A stretch of DNA of 64,000 nt from an uncultured Collinsella sp. Its GTDB lineage: Bacteria; Actinomycetota; Coriobacteriia; Coriobacteriales; Coriobacteriaceae. Positions 57,710 to 64,000 of this stretch are shown in pieces; position 1 is the stretch's first letter; every line of letters starts with the position of its first letter. The position numbers and the translations under genes were made by a program. The stretch is from NCBI GenBank assembly GCA_959020715.1, contig CAUESV010000009.1, positions 1 through 64,000 of the forward strand, in the 5' to 3' direction. Below the pieces are notes generated by a model. That model searched no databases. It saw only the letters and a list, made by a program, of their open reading frames with translations, and was not told where the DNA came from.

Positions 57710-58672
57710 TTAGTTGCCCGATGCCGTGCCTTGGCTCGAGTTGTCAGATGCCGTGCCGGACGCGGTTCCACTCGAGCTGTTCGAGCTGTTGGTGTTGCTG
57801 CTGTCTGCTGTGCCCGTTCCCGAAGTGGTGTCGCTTGTCTGGCCGCCCGTGCTCGGCTGCGAACCGTCAGTCGTTTGGCTTGAGTCGGTCGTGCCGGACG
57901 GCGTGCTGCTGTTGGCCGCAGAGGAATCGGTGCCCTGCGATTGGTTTTGGGCGTTCGAGGACGAATTGGCAGAGGTAGAACTGTCTCGCGTATCGTCCGT
58001 CTGTGCCTGCTGATCCTGCGACTGGGTGTTGCCATTTGCATCGCTCTCGGTCGTGCGCGACGACAGGATTGGCTCGGGGCGCTCGCCCAGACCCTCACCG
58101 GCGGTGGTGATAAGGATGGCGCCGGCGCAGGCGATGACTGCGACGATGGCGATGGCGATTGAGAAGATGATGACCTTCTTTTGCGTCTGGCTGCGCTCAG
58201 CCGCCGCCTTGGCGCGCAGGCTGTTGGGAGCGACGCGCGCCGTGGTCGCGCGTCCCGCAACCTGGCGCATTTCCTGCGTGGTTGCGGCGCCACCTAGGTG
58301 CTCCTCGACATTGGGCTCAACGGGCTCGTAGGCGCCGGTAGGGTAGTCGACAGCGGCATGCGTGCCCTTGATTGCTTCGGCGCTGGCGGAGATAAAGTGG
58401 CGGTAGACCTGCGAGGATACAACGGTGATGACCGAGCTTACGGCGGCGCCGATCACCGATCCAGCGATGCCGATCTTGGAAGCAAGCGCGACACTCGTTG
58501 CGGCAGCTGCGGCACCGGCGATGATTTGGGGAATGGAAATGTCGTCGAACAGGCCCTTTTTGGGCGCGATGGCCATGGTCTGGCCGATGGAATGGTTTTC
58601 GTGAACGCCGTTGTTCAGTGCGGCGGGAGTCATGACGCGTGTACGCGGCGCGTCGGTGTACTTGGTTGTCAT
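57710..58672 (-). CDS. Membrane protein with Ser/Thr/Asn-rich tail
   Basis: 320 residues. A hydrophobic, Ala-rich segment at about 40-90 (IPQIIAGAAAAATSVALAS, GSVIGAAVSSVITVVSS) is probably membrane-embedded, and a clear membrane helix lies at about 170-192 (KVIIFSIAIAIVAVIACAG). The remaining 125 residues are low-complexity Ser/Thr/Asn/Gln/Gly, probably outside the cell. No enzymatic motif is seen. GGGAGGA precedes the ATG at 58672. The tail could be a glycosylated surface region; this is inference. Confidence 0.75.
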   Translation of the reverse strand: MTTKYTDAPRTRVMTPAALNNGVHENHSIGQTMAIAPKKGLFDDISIPQIIAGAAAAATSVALASKIGIAGSVIGAAVSSVITVVSSQVYRHFISASAEAIKGTHAAVDYPTGAYEPVEPNVEEHLGGAATTQEMRQVAGRATTARVAPNSLRAKAAAERSQTQKKVIIFSIAIAIVAVIACAGAILITTAGEGLGERPEPILSSRTTESDANGNTQSQDQQAQTDDTRDSSTSANSSSNAQNQSQGTDSSAANSSTPSGTTDSSQTTDGSQPSTGGQTSDTTSGTGTADSSNTNSSNSSSGTASGTASDNSSQGTASGN

Positions 58673-58846
58673 ACGGGGTCCTCCCGGTGTAAATCTGCTT
58701 CGTTTCGTGTAGCCATCAGGGTACCCACCAGATGTGAATCGTACGTGACATTTAACAGATACCATCAACTCATCAAGGGGGCTTGCTGTCTTTGGTGCAA
58801 TAGCTTGATGCTAAACTGGATTTATGTTTGCGAGGTGGTTTACGTG

Positions 58847-59116
58847 ATGTACCCGTATATGACATTCGAAGATGGAACCGAGGTCATTCATTCTGACCTG
58901 ATTACAGATGGCGATATCGAAAAGGTTATCGTGCATTTTGAACGACCGACGGCAGAGGGCTTTGACTCCGCTCGTTGTGAGCTGCCTTCTTACAATTGGA
59001 CCATGTGGGAGGGGCGTTTCACCGACGAGGAGAAGCGAGGCTTTGAGACTTTTCTGAGCAATAACGCCCATCTGCTGTATCGCTACGCCGCAAACGGAGG
59101 AGCAAAAGTTGCCTAG
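58847..59116 (+). CDS. Small conserved-looking protein, function unknown
   Basis: 89 residues. It begins MYPYMTFEDGTEVIHSD and contains VIVHFERPTAEGFDSARCELPS, with a helical C-terminal end. Soluble and mildly acidic; I do not recognise the family. A GTG at 58844 is an alternative start; GAGGTGG precedes both. The reading frame continues far upstream through the antisense of the neighbouring gene, and that part is not believed. Confidence 0.65.
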   Translation: MYPYMTFEDGTEVIHSDLITDGDIEKVIVHFERPTAEGFDSARCELPSYNWTMWEGRFTDEEKRGFETFLSNNAHLLYRYAANGGAKVA

Positions 59117-59244
59117 CCTATTTCTTATTGGCGGCTATCGGGCGTTTTTCCTTGTGGATGAGATCTCGTTCTACTGCTAAACGCTATTCTGACTTCTCTT
59201 TTCCAATTTTAATCATGAGCCCGCCCCATCAGCACTGATTGAAC

Positions 59245-59273
59245 TTGACAGTACAATGGAGGCGGACTTTATC
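59245..59273 (+). promoter_or_regulatory. Possible nadE promoter
   Basis: TTGACA, a 17-base spacer and TTTATC, 41 bases before the start codon. Confidence 0.4.
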
Positions 59274-59314
59274 GCCGCCGCTCGTTGCGGCTAAACGGAT
59301 GTGTTGGAGCTCGC

Positions 59315-61303
59315 ATGAACGATTTTCTAAACGGTCAAGTTGAGAACGATGGCTTTTTGCGTGTGGCGGCGGCGTCGCCGCGGATTCGCGTGGCCGATGT
59401 CGAGGGCAATGCCGAGGTTGCGCTGACGGCTGTTCGCGAGGCTGCCGAGCGCGGCGTTCGCGCGCTGGTGCTGCCCGAGCTTAACCTGACCGGCTATACC
59501 GCGGCCGACCTGTTCCATAATCGCACGCTGCTGCATGCCTGCGAGGCTGCTCTGGCGCATATCCTCGATGAGACTCGTGAGCTGCCGATTGTCTTTACCA
59601 TCGGCCTTCCCGTTGCAGTTGCCGAGAATATCTACAACTGCGCCGCCGTGTGCTGCGCGGGCGAGCTTTTGGGCCTCACGGCCAAGAAGTATCTGCCCAA
59701 CTATGGCGAGTTCTATGAGCGTCGCTGGTTTGCTCCGGCGCCTGCGGATCCCGTGTGGGTTGAATTTGCCGGTCAGGGTCCGGTTCCGCTGGGTTCGGGG
59801 CTTGTCTACCGTTGCTGTGATGAGGGCGCCGAGGGCCTGGTGCTGGGCGTTGAGGTTTGCGAGGACCTGTGGGTGCCGGCGCCCCCTTCGACCGAGATGG
59901 CGCTTACCGGTGCGACGGTGATTCTCAACCCGTCGGCCTCGGACGAGATTATCGGTAAGGCGGACTATCGCCGCAGCCTTATCTCTAACCAAAGCGCGCG
60001 CCTGTACTGCGCCTATGCCTATGCGGACGCGAGCGAGGGCGAGTCTACGACCGACATGGTCTTTGCGGGGGAGAACCTCGTCTACGAAAACGGCTCTAAG
60101 CTCGCCGCGACGAAGCTCCTCACTTGCGATATGGCCGTCGCCGACGTCGATCTTGACCGTCTGGTGGCTGAGCGCCGTCGCTCGACGACGTGGACACGCA
60201 CGGACGATGCACCGGAGCCCACGACCGTTGAGTTTTCGTTTGAGGGCGTGCTGGCCGAAGAACCTGTCCTGCGCGATGCCTGCGATATCGACCGCGTCTT
60301 CCCCCGCGCGCCCTTCGTGCCTGCCGACCATGGTGACCTGGCTGAGCGCTGCGAGACCATCCTCGACCTGCAGACCGCGGGCCTCAAGACCCGCCTTGCC
60401 CATACGGGTACCAAGGCGGCCGTCATCGGCCTTTCGGGCGGCCTTGATTCTACGCTGGCGCTCCTCGTGACCGTGCGTGCGTTCGACGCCTTGGGCCTGC
60501 CGCGCACTGGTATCACGGCCGTGTCCATGCCCGGCTTTGGCACGACGCACCGCACCAAGTCGAATGCCGAGTCGCTCTCTCTTGACTTGGGTGTGAGCTT
60601 CCGCGAGGTCTCGATCCATGCTGCCGTGGAACAGCACTTTAAGGATATCGAGCATGATCCGGCCGTGCAGGACGTGACCTACGAGAACAGCCAGGCGCGC
60701 GAGCGTACGCAGATTCTGATGGATCTGGCCAACCAGGCTGGCGGTTTTGTCATCGGCACGGGCGACCTGTCGGAGCTGGCGCTCGGCTGGGCTACCTATA
60801 ACGGCGACCACATGAGCATGTACGCCGTCAACGCGAGCGTGCCCAAGACGCTTGTGCGCCATCTGGTGCGCTATGCCGCCGATGTCTTTGGCGGGCGCAT
60901 TGCCGAGGTCTTGCTCGATATCCTCGATACGCCGGTGTCCCCCGAGCTTCTGCCGCCCACGGGCGACGGCGAGATTGCGCAGAAGACCGAGGATTTGGTG
61001 GGCCCGTACGAGCTGCACGACTACTTCCTCTACTACCTGCTGCGTTTTGGCTTTGAGCCTGGCAAGATCTACCGCATGGCGCTCAAGAGCTTCGAGGGCG
61101 TCTACGACGCCAAGACCGTCCACACGTGGCTACGTACGTTCTACCGTCGCTTCTTTGCCCAGCAGTTTAAGCGCAGCTGCCTGCCCGATGGTCCCAAGGT
61201 GGGCTCGGTGACGCTCAGCCCGCGCGGCGATTGGCGTATGCCGAGTGACGCTAGCTCGCGTCTGTGGCTTGCGCAGATCGACGCGCTCAATCCAGTTGAC
61301 TAA
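59315..61303 (+). CDS. nadE: Glutamine-dependent NAD(+) synthetase
   Basis: 662 residues. Residues 1 to about 290 are a nitrilase-type glutaminase (Glu in LVLPELNLTGY, Lys in AKKYLPNYGEFYE, Cys in GVEVCEDLW). Residues 300-660 are the NAD synthetase domain with the P-loop SGGLDSTLAL and GTGDLSELALGW. It makes NAD from nicotinic acid adenine dinucleotide, using glutamine as nitrogen source. TTGGAG precedes the ATG at 59315, which suits the domain start better than one at 59285. A single gene followed by a terminator. Confidence 0.96.
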   Translation: MNDFLNGQVENDGFLRVAAASPRIRVADVEGNAEVALTAVREAAERGVRALVLPELNLTGYTAADLFHNRTLLHACEAALAHILDETRELPIVFTIGLPVAVAENIYNCAAVCCAGELLGLTAKKYLPNYGEFYERRWFAPAPADPVWVEFAGQGPVPLGSGLVYRCCDEGAEGLVLGVEVCEDLWVPAPPSTEMALTGATVILNPSASDEIIGKADYRRSLISNQSARLYCAYAYADASEGESTTDMVFAGENLVYENGSKLAATKLLTCDMAVADVDLDRLVAERRRSTTWTRTDDAPEPTTVEFSFEGVLAEEPVLRDACDIDRVFPRAPFVPADHGDLAERCETILDLQTAGLKTRLAHTGTKAAVIGLSGGLDSTLALLVTVRAFDALGLPRTGITAVSMPGFGTTHRTKSNAESLSLDLGVSFREVSIHAAVEQHFKDIEHDPAVQDVTYENSQARERTQILMDLANQAGGFVIGTGDLSELALGWATYNGDHMSMYAVNASVPKTLVRHLVRYAADVFGGRIAEVLLDILDTPVSPELLPPTGDGEIAQKTEDLVGPYELHDYFLYYLLRFGFEPGKIYRMALKSFEGVYDAKTVHTWLRTFYRRFFAQQFKRSCLPDGPKVGSVTLSPRGDWRMPSDASSRLWLAQIDALNPVD

Positions 61304-61371
61304 GGTTGGCTAAATTGAACCAATACGGGGGTTGCAAGCGTTACACTTTTGCAATCTGATGGCCCGTATCG

Positions 61372-61403
61372 CGCGGCGCTCTTGTCGGAGCGCCGCGTTT
61401 TTT
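61372..61403 (+). terminator. Terminator after nadE
   Basis: CGCGGCGCTC-TTGTCG-GAGCGCCGCG followed by TTTTTT. Confidence 0.92.
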
Positions 61404-61421
61404 ATATCGAAAGGTGGCACC

Positions 61422-62585
61422 ATGCAGGCATCGCAACGTCTCGACCGCTTTGGCGCGGAGGTCTTCGCCTCGCTCAACAACAAGCTTCTCGCGCTGAAGG
61501 CTCAGGGCAAGACCATTTACAACATGAGCGTGGGCACGCCCGACTTTAAGCCGTACGACCACGTGGTCGAGGCGCTCACGCAGGCAGCCCAAGATCCCGA
61601 GATGTGGAAGTATGCCCTGCGCGACCTGCCCGAACTCAAGCAAGCCGTGTGCGATTACTATGAGCGTCGCTTTGGCGTTTCGGGCATTACGCCGTCTATG
61701 GTGCAGTCGTGCAACGGCACGCAGGAGGGCGTGGGCCATTTGGGCCTGGCCCTGCTCGATCCGGGTGACACCATTCTGGTTCCCGATCCGTGCTACCCGG
61801 TCTTTGAGGCGGGTGCCAAGATCGCCGATGCCAAGCTCGAATACTATCCGCTGGTTGCCGAGCATAATTACCTGCCCTATGTGGTGGGTATCGATCCCGA
61901 GGTGGCCGATCGTGCCAAGTATATGATCGTGTCGCTGCCCGCGAACCCGGTCGGCTCGGTGGGCACGCCCGAGGTCTACGAGGAGATTATCGCCTTTGCC
62001 CGCGAGCATGATTTGTTGATCGTTCATGACAACGCGTACTCCGACATCGTGTTTGACGGCGAGCCCGGCGGCAGCTTCTTGCAGTATCCCGGTGCGCTTG
62101 AGGTGGGCGTGGAGTTCTTCTCGCTTTCCAAGTCGTTTAACGTCACCGGTGCCCGCATCGGCTTTTTGGTCGGTCGCGAGGATGTGGTCTCGGCCTTTGC
62201 CAAGCTGCGCGGCCAGATCGACTTTGGTATGTTCTTCCCGATCCAGAAGGCTGCTATCGCCTGCCTGAACGGTCCGCGCGATGAGGTCGAGGCGCAGCGT
62301 CTGAAGTACCAGGAGCGCCGCGATGCCCTGTGCGACGGTCTTGAGGGTCTGGGCTGGGAGCGTCCCAACGCGCATGGCTCTATGTTTGTGTGGGCCAAGC
62401 TTCCCGGTGGTCGCACCGATTCCATGGCGTTTTGCGAGGAGCTCATGGAGAAGGCCGGCGTTGTGGTGACGCCGGGCGCGAGCTTTGGTCCTTCGGGCGA
62501 GGGACACGTGCGCATGGCGCTGGTCCTGCCGCCCGACCAGATTGCTTTGGCTGTCGAGGCCATTCGCGAGGCGGGCCTGTATTAG
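61422..62585 (+). CDS. Class I/II PLP aminotransferase
   Basis: 387 residues. The fold-type I motifs are KTIYNMSVGTPDFKP, SLPANPVGSVG, VHDNAYSDIVF (Asp and Tyr contacting PLP), the PLP lysine in SLSKSFNVTGARIG, and a C-terminal Arg in GHVRMAL. It resembles LL-diaminopimelate or aspartate aminotransferase-type enzymes; the donor and acceptor cannot be fixed from sequence alone. AAAGGTGG precedes the ATG. It lies between two terminators, so it is monocistronic. Confidence 0.9.
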   Translation: MQASQRLDRFGAEVFASLNNKLLALKAQGKTIYNMSVGTPDFKPYDHVVEALTQAAQDPEMWKYALRDLPELKQAVCDYYERRFGVSGITPSMVQSCNGTQEGVGHLGLALLDPGDTILVPDPCYPVFEAGAKIADAKLEYYPLVAEHNYLPYVVGIDPEVADRAKYMIVSLPANPVGSVGTPEVYEEIIAFAREHDLLIVHDNAYSDIVFDGEPGGSFLQYPGALEVGVEFFSLSKSFNVTGARIGFLVGREDVVSAFAKLRGQIDFGMFFPIQKAAIACLNGPRDEVEAQRLKYQERRDALCDGLEGLGWERPNAHGSMFVWAKLPGGRTDSMAFCEELMEKAGVVVTPGASFGPSGEGHVRMALVLPPDQIALAVEAIREAGLY

Positions 62586-62729
62586 AAAGGTATTTCGACT
62601 CGTCAATAGCCCGAAACCGATTTCGTGCAGTTATTTTACGAATACTGCAAACAATTTCGGTAAACGGTCGATTTTTGGCTGCGAATAGGGGCATAATCAA
62701 AGTCCCGATTGGATGTATTGGGATTACGG

Positions 62730-62764
62730 CAAGCCGCTCGGGTCGTTCCCGGGCGGCTTGTTTG
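62730..62764 (+). terminator. Terminator-like hairpin before ldh
   Basis: CAAGCCGCTCGGG-TCGTT-CCCGGGCGGCTTG followed by TTTGT. It ends the aminotransferase unit, or is a leader hairpin of ldh, whose start is 23 bases on. Confidence 0.75.
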
Positions 62765-62786
62765 TGGAGAGAGATGGGAGTTTCTA

Positions 62787-63737
62787 ATGGTTAACGAGAA
62801 GAAGGTCGCTATTGTCGGCTGCGGTTTCGTCGGTTCGTCTTCGGCGTTCGCACTGATGCAGAGTGGTCTGTTCTCCGAGATGGTCCTCATCGACGTGGAC
62901 AAGAACCGTGCCGAGGGTGAGGCCCTGGATATCGCGCACGGCATGACGTTTGCCGAGCCGATGAAGATCTACGCCGGCGATTATTCCGATGTCGCCGACG
63001 CCGCCATGATCGTCGTCACCGCTGGCGCTGCCCAGAAGCCCGGTGAGACCCGCCTGGACCTGGTCAACAAGAACGTAAACATCTTTAAGTCCATTATCCC
63101 CGAGATTAAGAAGTCCGGCTTCGACGGCATTCTGCTAATCGTCTCCAACCCGGTTGATGTTCTGACCTATGCTGCCATCAAGATGTCCGGCCTGCCCGAG
63201 GGCCATGTCATCGGCTCCGGCACCGTGCTCGACACTGGCCGTCTGCAGCAGATGCTTGGTGCCCACGTCGAGGTTGACCCGCGCGATGTCCAGGCCTATG
63301 TCATGGGCGAGCACGGCGACTCCGAGTTTGTCGCTTGGTCCAGCGCTCAGGTTGCCGGCGTTCCGCTGAACACCTTCTGCGAGCTTCACGGTCATCTGGA
63401 GCACGAAGCTGCCGAGAAGCGTATCGCCGAGGACGTCAAGAACTCCGCCTACACCATCATCGAGAAGAAGCACGCTACCTACTATGGCGTTGCCATGGCC
63501 GTCAAGCGCATCTGCACTGCCGTCATGCGCGATGAGCAGACCGTTCTGCCTGTCTCCTCGCTCATGGTGGGCGAGTATGGCCTGTCCGATCTGGCCATCT
63601 CCATGCCGACGGTCGTTGGCCGCGATGGCGTTGTCTGCCGCGTCCCCGTGCCGCTGAACGATGACGAGCAGCATGAGCTCACCGCCTCCGCAAAGGCCCT
63701 CAAGGACATCATCGACAGCGTCGACTTCTCCTGCTAA
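62787..63737 (+). CDS. ldh: L-lactate dehydrogenase
   Basis: 316 residues. The NAD fold starts VAIVGCGFVGSSSAFAL. The substrate loop is AGAAQKPGETRLDLV; Gln at the specificity position favours lactate over malate. SNPVDVLTY, SGTVLDTGRLQ and the active-site His in GEHGDSEFVAWS are intact. It regenerates NAD+ by reducing pyruvate during fermentation. GGGAG precedes the ATG at 62787. A terminator follows. Confidence 0.95.
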   Translation: MVNEKKVAIVGCGFVGSSSAFALMQSGLFSEMVLIDVDKNRAEGEALDIAHGMTFAEPMKIYAGDYSDVADAAMIVVTAGAAQKPGETRLDLVNKNVNIFKSIIPEIKKSGFDGILLIVSNPVDVLTYAAIKMSGLPEGHVIGSGTVLDTGRLQQMLGAHVEVDPRDVQAYVMGEHGDSEFVAWSSAQVAGVPLNTFCELHGHLEHEAAEKRIAEDVKNSAYTIIEKKHATYYGVAMAVKRICTAVMRDEQTVLPVSSLMVGEYGLSDLAISMPTVVGRDGVVCRVPVPLNDDEQHELTASAKALKDIIDSVDFSC

Positions 63738-63770
63738 ATCAAGCTCGCTAGAGCGAAAAGCTACAATGAA

Positions 63771-63804
63771 AGCGTCCGAGCCCACACGGCCCGGGCGCCT
63801 TTTT
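63771..63804 (+). terminator. Terminator after ldh
   Basis: GCGTCCGAGCC-CACAC-GGCCCGGGCGC, with G-T pairs, followed by CTTTTT. Confidence 0.85.
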
Positions 63805-63851
63805 GGTGCAAAGTAACCTGACCCCAATGCAGCATAGTTGATGGGAGGGCC

Positions 63852-64000
63852 ATGTCGGATTTGCCTAATTTTTTGACCTATGCTCAGACGGCGTTTTATC
63901 CGTTTGAGGAGCAGCCGTTCTGTGCGGTGGATAGCCTGGTCTTTGCGTGGTTGTCCTATTTGCGTTTGCCGGGTGATATGGCGGAGCTGACGAACTGGCA
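63852..64000 (+). CDS. Mbeg1-like (DUF2974) hydrolase, N-terminal fragment
   Basis: The gene runs off the window after 49 codons. SDLPNFLTYAQ, FCAVDSLVFAWLSYLRLPG resembles the start of DUF2974/Mbeg1-like proteins, which carry an alpha/beta-hydrolase (lipase-like) fold. GGGAGGG precedes the ATG. The call rests on a short stretch only. Confidence 0.65.
   Translation, partial: MSDLPNFLTYAQTAFYPFEEQPFCAVDSLVFAWLSYLRLPGDMAELTNW

Noticed and set aside
59327..61123. 598-codon open frame antisense to nadE
   Set aside because: Shadow of nadE, with Arg/Gly-rich low-complexity product.
1..64000. CRISPR arrays, insertion sequences, rRNA genes
   Set aside because: No regularly spaced repeat-spacer pattern, transposase motif or rRNA segment was recognised anywhere in the window.

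Overview
The window looks like a piece of chromosome from a high-GC, strictly anaerobic gut actinobacterium of the Coriobacteriia, most likely Collinsella. The reasons are high-GC codon use, a class III (anaerobic) ribonucleotide reductase, an L-lactate dehydrogenase, a DUF3793/flavodoxin pair, a secreted protein with a 3D-type barrel, and the mix of actinobacterial and clostridial gene families. The genus is inferred from gene content. No 16S gene is present.

Layout. 1-2.3 kb: the 3' part of a tRNA-Gly, a GH13 alpha-glucosidase, then a complete tRNA-Gly and tRNA-Val under a clear promoter. 2.6-6.2 kb: nrdD behind a promoter overlapped by two NrdR-like boxes, and nrdG, separated by two large inverted repeats. 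6.2-7.9 kb: a partial folate cluster (folE, an HD hydrolase, folB). 7.9-23.9 kb: housekeeping and accessory genes: YgjP-like hydrolase, dipeptidase, a SlyD-like/UreE-like nickel-chaperone pair, HAD phosphatase, Fur/PerR regulator, acylphosphatase, two Gfo/Idh oxidoreductases, RNase HI, a LysR regulator divergent from metY, a 3D-domain secreted protein, ketopantoate-reductase-like and cyclase-family proteins, an Fe-S aldo/keto reductase, and endonuclease IV. 24-27.1 kb: a polar amino-acid ABC transporter. 27.2-31 kb: flavodoxin and DUF3793 behind a possible iron-repressor site, a copper-chaperone-like membrane protein behind a CsoR-like operator, and a LexA-controlled Y-family polymerase with YolD. 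31-33.6 kb: an Fe-ADH half-protein and pgi.

33.7-36.6 kb is a three-gene minus-strand module (VirD4/TraG-like ATPase, ClpP-like protease, unknown protein) that looks accessory. Upstream of it lies a 118-bp palindrome, then deoC and two HAD phosphatases. 39.8-51.2 kb is the most distinctive region: a GntR/UTRA regulator followed by ten co-directional genes. They encode a DcuC/YfcC-type transporter, two amidohydrolase-fold proteins with broken metal sites, FrlC-, FrlB- and FrlD-like proteins, a second PfkB kinase, YjbQ, BtpA and an FGGY kinase. This resembles the fructosamine (Amadori product) pathway but is much larger, and it is the best candidate for an undescribed catabolic system.

51.3-64 kb: TatD and TcdA, a probable small RNA with its own promoter and terminator, an SdpR/SdpI pair, EttA, a LOTUS-like-domain protein, a membrane protein with a Ser/Thr-rich tail, NadE, an aminotransferase, L-lactate dehydrogenase, and the start of an Mbeg1-like hydrolase.

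Intergenic DNA is unusually rich in long palindromes: three of 100-138 bp, an 82-bp one before nrdG, and three hairpins placed directly before Shine-Dalgarno sequences. Two of those hairpins share a loop and show compensatory stem changes. No CRISPR array, insertion sequence, rRNA or intact integrase was seen. Coordinates and motif matches were read by eye; no database search was run.
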